Made by a program: the position numbers and the translations under genes
Notes under the pieces: generated by a model
Databases searched by the model: none
Told to the model about the DNA's origin: nothing
Seen by the model: the letters and a program-made list of their open reading frames with translations, nothing else
Source of the DNA: Pediococcus acidilactici DSM 20284
Lineage (GTDB): Bacteria; Bacillota; Bacilli; Lactobacillales; Lactobacillaceae
DNA: 64,000 bases
Assembly (NCBI RefSeq): GCF_000146325.1
Contig: NZ_GL397067.1
Coordinates: 251,747 to 315,746 of the forward strand
Reading direction: 5' to 3'
Part shown: positions 51,746 through 60,352 of the stretch, piece after piece
Layout: the number at the start of each line of letters is the position of its first letter
How positions within the stretch are numbered: position 1 is the stretch's first letter

Positions 51746-52393
51746 ATGAATAAAAAAGAAAGTATAGATCAATTAATCCAAATTATCCATAATCAAAATG
51801 CTTGGTACATTGGGTTATTAGGCGCTCTTTTAGCTGTAATTACTATTTTCTTAACTTTTTATAGTTTTCAGCAAAAAAGAATTTCAGATGAACAAGTTGA
51901 AAAATTCAATAATGAAATAAAAAAAGCTTGGGAAATAAACGAAGATTTAAAGCGGAGTAATGAGACAATTATCCAGTATACTTTGCAATCTATGAGTCAT
52001 GAAGAATATTTTGTAAAAACAGATTGGCAACAAAAAGCTAAACTGTATCTATCAAGTAAATCTATGTTTGAAAAGTATTATCAAAAAAATGACGATTTGA
52101 AATTAATTTTAAAAGTTGCGAAGGGAGGAGCGGTAATAGGTTCAAAAAGGTATTTTGAATATCTATTGGAAGAAGATGGAAAACATCTTGATATTACGGA
52201 ATGGATAAACAGGTGGAATGAAATATACAAAGTTGGTAAAAGGAATGATAAACAATTTTGGGGGTACTTAGTAGATTTTAATTATGAAGAAATGTTGCAA
52301 TTAGGGAACACTATACAAAATGTACAATTAAAAAATAAGTGGTTTGTAGAACTAGATAAAGTAAACAATTTTTGGATTAATGAAGTGCTCTAA
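51746..52393 (+). CDS. AT-rich accessory membrane protein (moron candidate)
   Basis: A 215-residue protein with one N-terminal transmembrane helix (WYIGLLGALLAVITIFLTFYSF, residues 20-41) and a long charged helical cytoplasmic part, ending near FWGYLVDFNYEEML. It has no known domain. It is more AT-rich than the structural genes and interrupts the usual tail-to-holin order, with its own inverted-repeat promoter region, which suggests a lysogenic-conversion or exclusion gene. Confidence 0.6.
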   Translation: MNKKESIDQLIQIIHNQNAWYIGLLGALLAVITIFLTFYSFQQKRISDEQVEKFNNEIKKAWEINEDLKRSNETIIQYTLQSMSHEEYFVKTDWQQKAKLYLSSKSMFEKYYQKNDDLKLILKVAKGGAVIGSKRYFEYLLEEDGKHLDITEWINRWNEIYKVGKRNDKQFWGYLVDFNYEEMLQLGNTIQNVQLKNKWFVELDKVNNFWINEVL

Positions 52394-52443
52394 ACAGAGT
52401 GCTTTTTATTTTTGTCCGAAAATGAGAGAAAGAAGATGATATA

Positions 52444-52707
52444 TTGCACGTGATTTTTGGTTTGACGATTGCAGAATGGGGGACAATCGTTGTTATTGCT
52501 AGTACGATTATTGGATTTTTAAACAATGTGCTGAAAACTAATGTAAAGATCCCTCTGGATGAGGTTAGAAAAGAACTCAAGGATATACGAGAGCAAGAAT
52601 CTACAAAACACGAAAAAATTGATGAAGATGTCAGGGGACTTGATTCGCGTGTTTCCAACGTGGAAGGGCGGGTTCAGGCTTTAGAAGGACAGAAAGGAGT
52701 CCATTAA
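52444..52707 (+). CDS. XhlA-like holin accessory protein
   Basis: An 87-residue protein with one N-terminal membrane helix (WGTIVVIASTIIGFLNNVL) and a coiled coil (about 45-80). It precedes the holin, as XhlA-type proteins do in lysis cassettes. Start TTG 52444 is uncertain; GTG 52450 is an alternative. Confidence 0.6.
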   Translation: MHVIFGLTIAEWGTIVVIASTIIGFLNNVLKTNVKIPLDEVRKELKDIREQESTKHEKIDEDVRGLDSRVSNVEGRVQALEGQKGVH

Positions 52708-52958
52708 TGAAATCTAAAATCACCAAAGTTAAATTTACCAAGGTGGATTGGCATGACGGCAAGTTGTGGGCCAGTATTATCGGCATGCTAATCTTGTTGG
52801 CCCAGCAATTAATGAGATTGTTCGGGATTGATTATCCGGCTGATTGGTCTCAGATAATTGGGATTGCTAACACAGTGCTGGCCATTCTAAGCACGTTTGG
52901 AATTCTGAACAATGTCACAGAAGTTAAAGGCGGTGATAATGATGCGAAAATTAAATAA
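52707..52958 (+). CDS. phage holin
   Basis: An 83-residue holin with two membrane segments (WASIIGMLILLAQQLMRLF and IIGIANTVLAILSTFGIL) and a charged C-terminus, of the LL-H/LC3 family by length and by the FGILNNVTEVKGG tail. It makes the lesions that release the endolysin. ATG overlaps the previous stop. Confidence 0.88.
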   Translation: MKSKITKVKFTKVDWHDGKLWASIIGMLILLAQQLMRLFGIDYPADWSQIIGIANTVLAILSTFGILNNVTEVKGGDNDAKIK

Positions 52959-54306
52959 GCTAAGATGGGTTGTTGCGATAGCAGCGGCCTTTTTTGTTGG
53001 AGAGAGCACAGGCACATTAGTCAGTGCTAACGCCGGTAGTGCTACGAATAATCAGTACACCAACGTCCAGCATAAGGCAGTGGCTAAGCATCCCAACAGT
53101 GTCAAGGCTAAGACAGGTCAGAAACAAGCTCGCAAAGCTGTTACCTCTGTCCGCAGTCAAGGCGTTGATTGGGCAAAATACCAAGGCTTTAATGGAGTTA
53201 GGGGTTATAAAAATGACCAGTTTGCTATTGCTCAAATTGGTGGATCTTATGGCGGAACATTTATTGATCAGCCCACTTATAACAGCCAGGTTGCTAGTGC
53301 ACTTAACCAAGGCATGCGGGCACACACTTACATTTGGTATGGAGTTGGTGACAGTAAAGCACTAGGTAAGCAATGTTTAGACTACTACTTACCACGAGTT
53401 AAGACACCGAAAGGTTCAATTGTGGCACTTGATTATGAAGACGGTGCTAAAGCTAGCTATTGGAATGGCAGTCGCTATATTAGCACGTTAGCCGAAAAGG
53501 AAGCCAACACTGATGCCATTATTTATGGCATGCAGAAGATTAAAGATGCTGGTTATCAGCCAATGTACTACAGTTACAAGCCTTACACTTTAGACCATGT
53601 CGACTATAAGCGAATTGTCCAGAAGTTTGGCACATGCCTCTGGATTGCTGGATATCCTGATTACCTAGTCCGGAGCACACCGTACTGGGGCGTTTTTCCA
53701 AGCATGGATGGAGTAGCAATTTGGCAATTTACTTCAACGTATATCCAAGGCGGCCTTGATGGAAACATCGACTTAACTGGTATTACCCATAAAGGTTATG
53801 ATGGTAAGCAACCGGCTCCAAAACCTGCCCCAAAGCCCAAACCTGTCAAGAAAGTTAATGTAACTTATGCAATGCACCAAAAGGGCGGAAGCTGGTATCC
53901 GGATGTTAAGAACTTCGGTTCAGGCTCGAACGGCTATGCCGGTGCTCCTTATTGCGCTAACGATTTACTTTATTTGAAAGTTAATCGTGGGTCAATTAAA
54001 TATCGTGTGCACACAATCGAAGATGGCTGGCTTCCTTGGGTAAACAAGGCTAATAAGAACGATACGGTCAACGGGGTTGCCGGAATTAAAGGTCACACAA
54101 TTGATGGTGTTCAAATTGTTTATACAACTCCAAAAGGTGAGACCTACCAGCAAGCTTACTACCGTTCGCAATCAACGCAACGAGGTGGTTACCTCGGTAC
54201 CTGTACCGACAATGGTTCGGTGGCTGGTTATGATAGCTGGGCTGGAATGTATGGCGAACCACTGGATCGGTTACAAATTAGCATTAACAATCATAGTGAT
54301 TTCTAA
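52939..54306 (+). CDS. GH25 endolysin with signal sequence
   Basis: The 455-residue lysin has an N-terminal signal or signal-arrest segment (residues 9-27, ending SANA near 32), a GH25 muramidase (about 75-290) with VDWAKYQG, ALDYEDG as catalytic Asp/Glu and AIWQF, then a Pro/Lys linker (PAPKPAPKPKP) and a C-terminal wall-binding region (YAMHQKGGSWYPDV, WAGMYGEPLDRLQI). With a signal sequence it could be exported by Sec and only activated by the holin. Overlaps the holin by 20 bases. Confidence 0.9.
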   Translation: MMRKLNKLRWVVAIAAAFFVGESTGTLVSANAGSATNNQYTNVQHKAVAKHPNSVKAKTGQKQARKAVTSVRSQGVDWAKYQGFNGVRGYKNDQFAIAQIGGSYGGTFIDQPTYNSQVASALNQGMRAHTYIWYGVGDSKALGKQCLDYYLPRVKTPKGSIVALDYEDGAKASYWNGSRYISTLAEKEANTDAIIYGMQKIKDAGYQPMYYSYKPYTLDHVDYKRIVQKFGTCLWIAGYPDYLVRSTPYWGVFPSMDGVAIWQFTSTYIQGGLDGNIDLTGITHKGYDGKQPAPKPAPKPKPVKKVNVTYAMHQKGGSWYPDVKNFGSGSNGYAGAPYCANDLLYLKVNRGSIKYRVHTIEDGWLPWVNKANKNDTVNGVAGIKGHTIDGVQIVYTTPKGETYQQAYYRSQSTQRGGYLGTCTDNGSVAGYDSWAGMYGEPLDRLQISINNHSDF

Positions 54307-54330
54307 CGAACATAATAGTAGAAACAAATC

Positions 54331-54366
54331 AAGCTCACTGGCCACAACGGCTGGTGGGCTTTTTTA
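54331..54366 (+). terminator. terminator of the late operon
   Basis: AAGC..CAC..GCC / GGC..GTG..GCTT hairpin followed by TTTTTTATTTT, 25 bases after the endolysin. Confidence 0.85.
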
Positions 54367-54429
54367 TTTTGCAATAATAAGGCATTATATAGCATAATAA
54401 AGGCAACAATTATATTTGAGGTATCTTAA

Positions 54430-55275
54430 ATGCTATTTACAGTAATTCCACTTGATTCTTTTAAAAATATATCATCAATTATATCTATTGATTTTGTAAA
54501 AAATGTATCATTGATTATATCTACCTTGGTATCAATAAGTTCTATTTTAAGATTTTTATATAATAAATTTTTGTCAAAGCCTGATTTTGGTATTATTGCA
54601 CAGCAACCATTAGGATGGTCAAAAGGCGTTGATGTAGTTTGCGTAGTAAATAATGGTGCTAGGACAAAGAATCCACCGAAAATTGAATTTTTTGCTGAGA
54701 CAAGGTTTAGTTGTCAGGTTAAGGAAATATCGGGACGAATTGAAGATGAAGAAGTACACTTTCCTATTCATCAAATTAGTAAGGGATATGTTTTAACAAA
54801 TAAGAATAAGGGAGTTATTGCAAAGGTAACTCAACATCAATCAACAGATGTTTTTACACAATTCGAATATTATTCAAATGAAGATTATATAAATCAATTT
54901 AAAAAAGATTATAGAATGTATATAGGGGAAAATATTTCTTGCAATAAAAAATTGGAGTCTGCGCCCAATGTTTTGCTCAAGAGTAATCCTTGGACGATTG
55001 TCTATGTAGCAAAAATAACTTATAATCCTAATCGCATATTTTCTAAAGACAAGATAGCGTATATACAACTTAACCAGAAGTTAAATGAGGCTAACAATTC
55101 AAAGCCTTCCAATGAAAGTTATTTCAAGATAGTTAAAGAAAAAAATGACTTACAACCCCATCCTGAAGATGCAATAAATATCTGGAGTAGTGATACAAAA
55201 TCTCCTTATCTAGCAAAGTGTCAACAACAAGTTATTGAGCATATTGCCTTTAGAAATTCAACGCAATCAAATTAA
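54430..55275 (+). CDS. AT-rich accessory membrane-anchored protein (moron candidate)
   Basis: A 281-residue protein with an N-terminal hydrophobic segment (about residues 20-45) and a soluble domain with no recognised motif (VVCVVNNGARTKNPPKIEFFAETRF, YEYYSNEDYI, IVYVAKITYNP). It follows the lysis terminator and is strongly AT-rich, so it is transcribed apart from the late operon, typical of lysogenic-conversion genes near attR. An effector or exclusion role is only a guess. Confidence 0.55.
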   Translation: MLFTVIPLDSFKNISSIISIDFVKNVSLIISTLVSISSILRFLYNKFLSKPDFGIIAQQPLGWSKGVDVVCVVNNGARTKNPPKIEFFAETRFSCQVKEISGRIEDEEVHFPIHQISKGYVLTNKNKGVIAKVTQHQSTDVFTQFEYYSNEDYINQFKKDYRMYIGENISCNKKLESAPNVLLKSNPWTIVYVAKITYNPNRIFSKDKIAYIQLNQKLNEANNSKPSNESYFKIVKEKNDLQPHPEDAINIWSSDTKSPYLAKCQQQVIEHIAFRNSTQSN

Positions 55276-55347
55276 TTGGATTTATACCTGTTTTTAAGGA
55301 TGGTATTGTCTATGAAAATTTCAAATGGACGATTGTATGGGAAAAAC

Positions 55348-55364
55348 GTGGGATTTAAAAATCT
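55348..55364. other. candidate right attachment core (attR)
   Basis: GTGGGATTTAAAAATCT resembles the sequence over the integrase stop at 14546-14562 (15/17). It follows the last accessory gene, a sensible place for attR, but the two mismatches mean a shorter or different core is possible. Confidence 0.28.
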
Positions 55365-55466
55365 AGCAACTTATAATCGCCGCCATTAATAGATTTATAG
55401 GGCAAGTATATAAGCGCGTGCACCTCGTTTAGGACTATTAAATTTGCAATTATTATCGATACTTTT

Positions 55467-55496
55467 AAAGCCATAGCTGGAATGCTATGGCTTTTT
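55467..55496 (+). terminator. terminator-like hairpin
   Basis: AAAGCCATAGC/GCTATGGCTTT with a six-base loop and a T run. In 55276-55698 I also see a long hairpin ATCGGAACT/AGTTCCGAT (55588-55627) and the T-arm-like element; no gene. Confidence 0.7.
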
Positions 55497-55649
55497 GTGG
55501 TGAGGTATTTTTAAAGAAGTGAAAAGTAGCGACAATTTTTAGAAATGCCTCGGAATAGTTAGTGGAACTATTGGCATCCTAGATTTTATCGGAACTACTA
55601 ATAAAAAAGTTAGTGAGAAGTTCCGATGGACCTTTATTTTTCTTGTTAA

Positions 55650-55694
55650 CTCCCACCAGCGGAATCGAACCGCTGCGTGTCACCAGAGTGAGGA
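55650..55694 (-). ncRNA. T-arm-like RNA element, copy 3
   Basis: Nearly identical to copy 1 (linker and T-loop the same), with stem AGCGG/CCGCT fully paired and outer stem CTCACT/GGTGGG kept by wobble pairs. It follows the stop of the next leftward gene by four bases, the same arrangement as copy 1. Confidence 0.6.
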
Positions 55695-55698
55695 TACG

Positions 55699-56388
55699 CT
55701 ATGGTCTAGCGTATTCATTTCCTCTAGGTGCTCGATGAGCACCCGATGAATCAGCATCTTGTTGGCTAACGTATTGGAAATTACTAGGATTCTTAACTCT
55801 TGAATAGTACAAATTGCTGTCAGACACAAAAACCATGCCAGGTCCAGCAACTGTCCAATCGCCTTCTTGTGTGGAAGAAACTTCTTCGATAGAAGAAGAG
55901 CTTACCTCGTTACTTGACTCGTTGTCATCACTAGACGTCACAGAATCTGTATCCGATTCAGAACTGGCTTCATCTGTATCGTAATCCTCATCAGATGAAG
56001 CTTCTTCTGAACTATCAGATTCATCGTCTAAGTCGTTATCGCTTGAAGAATCGTCTACATCTTCGTCAAAATCATCTTCATCACTTTCGTCTATATCCTC
56101 GTCAGAATTATCTGAACTTTTAGCTACTTTTTCAGTTTTTGAACTATTGGTATCAGAAGATGGTGTCTCAGCAATTGCTATTCCAGTTATTAAAAGGATA
56201 ACGCTAAAAAATCCGATAACTAGGGCAATGAGAGGTTTTCTGTGGTAAAAATCCATAATAGGTTCTCTATAATGATAGATTGCCCAAATACCTAGCCCAA
56301 TAATAATTATGTACCAGAATCTAATTAACAGAAAAAACAATATTACTATACCAACACAGCCCCAAAATCCTGTGCTTTCTTTTTTCAA
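55699..56388 (-). CDS. multi-TM protein with Ser/Asp/Glu-rich stalk
   Basis: About 229 residues: a hydrophobic N-terminus with two to three membrane spans (about 10-35 and 55-75), a stalk of about 100 residues made almost only of Ser, Asp and Glu, and a small C-terminal module (MVFVSDSNLYYSRVKNPSNF, RAPRGNEYARP) that resembles short nuclease-associated or sunset-like domains, without firm identity. TTG 56388 has GGAGG seven bases upstream. It lies outside the attR candidate and ends in a T-arm-like element, so it is likely phage remnant cargo. Confidence 0.55.
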   Translation of the reverse strand: MKKESTGFWGCVGIVILFFLLIRFWYIIIIGLGIWAIYHYREPIMDFYHRKPLIALVIGFFSVILLITGIAIAETPSSDTNSSKTEKVAKSSDNSDEDIDESDEDDFDEDVDDSSSDNDLDDESDSSEEASSDEDYDTDEASSESDTDSVTSSDDNESSNEVSSSSIEEVSSTQEGDWTVAGPGMVFVSDSNLYYSRVKNPSNFQYVSQQDADSSGAHRAPRGNEYARP

Positions 56389-56464
56389 ATTGAACTCCTC
56401 CAAAAAGTTTCAGCTTTTAACGTCGTCAGTTTTTGGACTTGTTTTTTTACAAACGAAGACTAAT

Positions 56465-56760
56465 CACAACGGGTTACTAGAGTGGAATAGGATTTTTTGG
56501 AAATCTTCTGTTTCTAGTAATCATTAACATTAACCTTGCTACTTAATTAGAAAGATTCAACTATTTTAATCGGAATCCTTTAATACCAAATGACAAATTT
56601 TTTGTGTTTAATAACTGTGCCTTATTATTTTGTAAGTCAGCGTAGTATGTAACATTAAAGTTTTTGTATTGATTGCATCCATTAAAAGATGGGGCATCTT
56701 TTAAAATACCCATCTTCTAATTCTGCCGAATACTTATGGCTGTAAAATTTTTAGTAGTAA
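56465..56760 (-). pseudogene. decayed copy of the lysogeny membrane-protein 3' end plus T-arm element
   Basis: Tracts here such as TGGAAATCTTCTG and CAGCGTAGTATGTAACATTA match the 3' part of the membrane-protein gene at 17456-18439. The stop codon of that gene is changed, and deletions break the frame. The adjacent element at 56465-56485 keeps CCACTCTAGTAA but lost the T-loop. A fossil duplicate, proving that phage-derived DNA extends beyond the attR candidate. The rest of 56761-57085 shows no gene; a TTGATA-like promoter for mvaS may lie near 57015. Confidence 0.75.
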
Positions 56761-57085
56761 TTTTAATGCTAAGTGTGTTTTGGCTTTTCCATTATTTAGA
56801 TTACAGAACGCATTTTGTAGCGTTGCCTAAACTGCTTATTGATGTAGTTTGATTTCTTCGTTATATTGTATCAATTTTGCAACCTTACAGTGTAAAATAT
56901 ATCAAAAGTTTTACAATAACACCACTGTTTTCTTTAAAATAAATGGATGTTACGCCATTTAAATAACCTTTGGAAAACCAACTAATAAACATTCAATTAA
57001 AATTTATTAATGCTTTTGATAAAGCCCGTCGCTTTTGCTAGAATTACTTGAATTGGTTCAACGTAAAAATTGGGAGGCACTAATT

Positions 57086-58255
57086 TTGAATATCGGAATT
57101 GATAAGATCAGTTTTTTTACTAGCGACCTTTATCTACCAATGGATGATTTGGCAAAGGCGCGCAAAGAAGATCCGAATAAGTATTTAATTGGCATTGGAC
57201 AGTCTAAACAAGCGGTTATCCGGAATTCACAAGACGCAGTCACCTTGGCAGCCAATGCGGCTTGGCAAATTCTCGATGAAAAAGAGCGGCAATCGATTGA
57301 TTTGATTTTGTTTGGAACTGAGTCGGGAGTGGATAATTCGAAATCTGCGGCGGTTTACTTACAGTCGCTATTGGGGATTAACGCACAGGCAAGCGGGGTA
57401 GAGCTTAAGCAAGCTTGTTTTGGACTTACTGCAGGAATTCAGTTGGCGATGGGACATATTGCCCTGCATCCAAAAAGCAGGGTTTTACTCGTCGGTGCCG
57501 ATATTGCCCGTTACGGAATTAAGACGGCTGGTGAACCAACCCAAGGCGGGGGGGCAGTGGCCATGATTATGAGTGCTAATCCGCGTATCTTAAAGATTAA
57601 CCCCGAAAGTGCGCATTTGACAAAAGACATTATGGATTTTTGGCGCCCGCTTTATCGTAGTGAAGCGTTGGTAGATGGTCACTACTCATCCCAAGAATTT
57701 ATTGACTTCTTCCAAAGTACTTTTCAACAGTACTCAGCCAAAACTGGGCAAGGACTTAACGACTTTGCAGCGTTGATTTTCCATTTGCCATACACGAAAA
57801 TGGGATTAAAAGCTCTTCGAAGCGTGCTGGAAGAAGCACCTGATGATCAAATTGCCGAAGGACTATTAGCTCGTTTTGAAGACAGTCGCCAGTTAAATCG
57901 CGAAGTTGGTAATTTATATACTGGATCGTTATACCTCAGTTTATTGTCGCTATTACAGGCACGTTCATTACGTGAAGGGGATCAAATTGGTCTCTTTAGT
58001 TATGGTTCAGGAGCAGAAGGAGAGTTTTATACTGGTGAAGTGGTGCAAGGCTATGAGAGAATGTTAGACACAAGCGTTTCTGAGCAGTTACGGCAACGTA
58101 AGCCAGTTAGCGTAACTGAATACGAGGAAATTTATCGTAGTTTCATGGCGGCGCAACCATCAGATTTTGTAACGGACTATCAAAATGATCCTGCTCGTTT
58201 TGCGTTAAAGGGACAAAAAGATCAGCAACGCCAATACGTAGAACGCAAAGATTGA
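57086..58255 (+). CDS. mvaS: hydroxymethylglutaryl-CoA synthase
   Basis: MvaS joins acetyl-CoA and acetoacetyl-CoA in the mevalonate route to isoprenoids, used by lactobacilli. The 389-residue protein has the thiolase-fold triad: Glu79 (FGTESGVDNSKSAA), Cys111 (KQACFGLTAG) and the His of FHLPYTKMG. TTG 57086 is eight bases after GGGAGG and gives the standard N-terminus MNIGIDKI; the longer frame from 57035 is rejected. First host gene right of the prophage region. Confidence 0.95.
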   Translation: MNIGIDKISFFTSDLYLPMDDLAKARKEDPNKYLIGIGQSKQAVIRNSQDAVTLAANAAWQILDEKERQSIDLILFGTESGVDNSKSAAVYLQSLLGINAQASGVELKQACFGLTAGIQLAMGHIALHPKSRVLLVGADIARYGIKTAGEPTQGGGAVAMIMSANPRILKINPESAHLTKDIMDFWRPLYRSEALVDGHYSSQEFIDFFQSTFQQYSAKTGQGLNDFAALIFHLPYTKMGLKALRSVLEEAPDDQIAEGLLARFEDSRQLNREVGNLYTGSLYLSLLSLLQARSLREGDQIGLFSYGSGAEGEFYTGEVVQGYERMLDTSVSEQLRQRKPVSVTEYEEIYRSFMAAQPSDFVTDYQNDPARFALKGQKDQQRQYVERKD

Positions 58256-58301
58256 TTTTGAGCTTGATTACTAATTGGCTGGTGCTATTTTTGAAAATAA
58301 T

Positions 58302-58336
58302 AAAGGAGACTTCCTGGAAATGGAAGTCTCCTTTAT
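58302..58336. terminator. bidirectional terminator
   Basis: AAAGGAGACTTCC/GGAAGTCTCCTTT with a seven-base loop between convergent mvaS and the leftward gene; T-rich on both sides. Confidence 0.8.
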
Positions 58337-58356
58337 TAATAAGTTTGAAATTTACT

Positions 58357-58965
58357 TTATGATGCAAGCGCGTCTTCAACTATCTTGCCATCTTTAACGA
58401 CTAACAAAGCTCGGTTACTATCGGGTTGTAAAAGTTTTACCGTATACCCAGAGCCTAACTCCTTCTTTAAGGATTTTGAAAGTCCAGTAAATTGTTTCTT
58501 TAGCCCTGCGTAGCTATCTTTATCAATCGTTCGGGAATCTTTCACCCAAGCGCTGAAAGCTTTTTTGCTATTCGCATCAGTTGGGGTAACCACGAATACT
58601 TTTTGATCTGCGTTAAAGGTGAGGTCGCCTAATGACTTCAAATTTTTCTTAAGACTAGCAGTAATGTTTCTTTCTTTAGCAGCCTGTTGTGACGCTGCCT
58701 GACTATCACTGTTCATTTTTTCAAATTTGTCGTCTTTAATTGAGGCTTCCTTACTTTTTTTAGCAGCCAAATGTGAACTAGCTGTGCTAGCAGCTGTAGA
58801 CGGTTTTTCATGAATAACCTGGTTTCCCGAAAAAATGACTAGGGCTAGGGGAATTATAAAAAGAATAATTGCTCCAAAAATGGACTCACGGCTACGAATT
58901 GAAGAATGTAGCTTAAAGAGACTAAGTATTAACGCGATTGATGCTAAAACTAAAACATATAACAT
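58357..58965 (-). CDS. two-TM membrane protein, unknown function
   Basis: A 202-residue protein with two N-terminal membrane helices (about 2-18 and 28-46), a Ser/Ala/Lys-rich linker and a soluble C-terminal domain (KVFVVTPTDANSKKAFSAWV, LLQPDSNRALLVVKDGKIV). No family recognised. It lies between mvaS and lexA, as a host gene. Confidence 0.65.
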   Translation of the reverse strand: MLYVLVLASIALILSLFKLHSSIRSRESIFGAIILFIIPLALVIFSGNQVIHEKPSTAASTASSHLAAKKSKEASIKDDKFEKMNSDSQAASQQAAKERNITASLKKNLKSLGDLTFNADQKVFVVTPTDANSKKAFSAWVKDSRTIDKDSYAGLKKQFTGLSKSLKKELGSGYTVKLLQPDSNRALLVVKDGKIVEDALAS

Positions 58966-59045
58966 AATGTCCTCCGAAATGATTCATTGCCTTGACCATT
59001 AGTATGACGGGTATAGGCGCAGAAATCAATAGATAACTATTAATT

Positions 59046-59675
59046 TTAGTATATATCGCTTCTAAAAAGCCCCACCACTTTGCCCAAAATGGTGACGTTG
59101 TCCAAAATAATTGGGCTCATGGTATCATTTTCGGGTTGCAAGCGGATGTGGTCGGTTTCTTTAAAGAACCGTTTGCAGGTTGCTTCGTTTTCGTCAGTCA
59201 TCGCAATTACGATTTCGCCATTATCGGCGGTAGATTGTTTTCGAACGATGACTTGATCGCCCGATAAAATGCCGGCATTGATCATACTTTCCCCTCGAAT
59301 GGTCAACATGAAAAGATCGCTGCTTTCATTCTTAAATTCCGGTGGAACGGGGAAAAAGTCGGTAGCTTCTTCAACGGCTAGGATGGGTTCCCCAGCGGTA
59401 ACTACCCCCAAAACTGGGATTTGCTCGCCATTTTCTTGAATGCCAAGCGCTTCTAAGCCTTGGGCCGTAATTTCTAATGCACGAGGCTTAGTAGGATCTT
59501 TTTCTAAGTATCCATTTTTTTGTAGGCGGTCGATATGCCCATGTACCGTTGATGTCGAAGATAAACCAATTGCCTTACCAATTTCTCGAACGGTAGGCGG
59601 ATAACCTTGCGTTTGGACCGTTTGATAGATATACTCAAGAACGTTAAGTTGCTTAGTACTCAAATTCTTTATCAT
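59046..59675 (-). CDS. lexA: LexA repressor
   Basis: The 209-residue SOS repressor has an N-terminal wHTH ([26 protein letters not shown]), the Ala94-Gly95 cleavage site in VVTAGEP, and the autoprotease pair Ser130 (RGESMINAG) and Lys168 (ATCKRF). A LexA box lies in the divergent promoter. The RecA-stimulated cleavage would also link host SOS to prophage induction indirectly. Confidence 0.95.
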   Translation of the reverse strand: MIKNLSTKQLNVLEYIYQTVQTQGYPPTVREIGKAIGLSSTSTVHGHIDRLQKNGYLEKDPTKPRALEITAQGLEALGIQENGEQIPVLGVVTAGEPILAVEEATDFFPVPPEFKNESSDLFMLTIRGESMINAGILSGDQVIVRKQSTADNGEIVIAMTDENEATCKRFFKETDHIRLQPENDTMSPIILDNVTILGKVVGLFRSDIY

Positions 59676-59728
59676 TTTTTCACCCCACGAATATTTGATA
59701 TAATTTTAACATAGACAGGTGAACTTCT

Positions 59729-59742
59729 CAAACAGATGTTCG
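59729..59742. promoter_or_regulatory. LexA box
   Basis: CAAACAGATGTTCG matches the Gram-positive consensus CGAACRNRYGTTYG at 13 of 14 positions, in the intergenic region between lexA and the divergent ynzC-like gene. It should autoregulate lexA. Confidence 0.75.
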
Positions 59743-59781
59743 CATTTTGCCAAACGAAATAAATAAAGGGGAGTAATAGTA

Positions 59782-60030
59782 ATGGCAGATCAAGAAATGC
59801 AAAAGCTAATTAAACGGATTAATGAATTAGCAAAAAAAGCAAAAGAAGAAGGCTTAACTGAGCTTGAAACTATTGAACGTAAGGAATTGCGGCAAAAATA
59901 TTTAAAACGGTTTAGAGAAAGTTTTCGGAGCCAAATTGAAATGATGAAGATTTTTGATAAAGATGGTAAGGAAGTCACCCCCGAAAAGGTAAAGAAAGTT
60001 CAACGAAAAAAAGGCTTACGTGACGATTAA
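59782..60030 (+). CDS. DUF896 (YnzC-like) protein
   Basis: An 82-residue basic helical protein: IKRINELAKKAKEEGLTELETIERKELRQKYLKRFRESFRSQ is the DUF896 signature. In B. subtilis the family member YnzC lies in the SOS-controlled yneA operon next to lexA, the same neighbourhood as here. GGGGAG before ATG. Confidence 0.85.
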   Translation: MADQEMQKLIKRINELAKKAKEEGLTELETIERKELRQKYLKRFRESFRSQIEMMKIFDKDGKEVTPEKVKKVQRKKGLRDD

Positions 60031-60099
60031 ACGGGGCTTTTGTTTTTACTTGTTTTTGTGTAAAATGAAAAGGCAGACTGTTCACGAGGAGGATTGACA

Positions 60100-60321
60100 A
60101 TGTCAACTGGAATTTGGATTATGATTGTAATTATCGCCGTTCTTGTTGGAGCAATCGGTGGATTTTTCTTTGCACGTCGTTACATGGAAAACTACTTAAA
60201 GAATAACCCACCAATTAACGAAGACATGCTTAGAACAATGATGCTTCAGATGGGGCAAAAGCCATCACAAAAAAAGCTCCATCAAATGATGACCGCAATG
60301 AAGAATCAATCGAAAAAATAA
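60100..60321 (+). CDS. YneF-family protein (UPF0154)
   Basis: Seventy-three residues, N-terminal membrane helix ([25 protein letters not shown]) and the conserved [29 protein letters not shown] tail. GAGGAGG precedes ATG 60100; TTG 60094 is inside the ribosome binding spacing. It lies next to lexA and ynzC as in other Firmicutes. Function unknown. Confidence 0.88.
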   Translation: MSTGIWIMIVIIAVLVGAIGGFFFARRYMENYLKNNPPINEDMLRTMMLQMGQKPSQKKLHQMMTAMKNQSKK

Positions 60322-60352
60322 AAAAGCGTCCGTTATTTGGACGCTTTTTTTG
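60321..60352. terminator. terminator between yneF-like and plsC-like genes
   Basis: AAAAAAGCGTCC/GGACGCTTTTTTT stem; works in both directions. It overlaps the end of the leftward acyltransferase gene. Confidence 0.85.
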
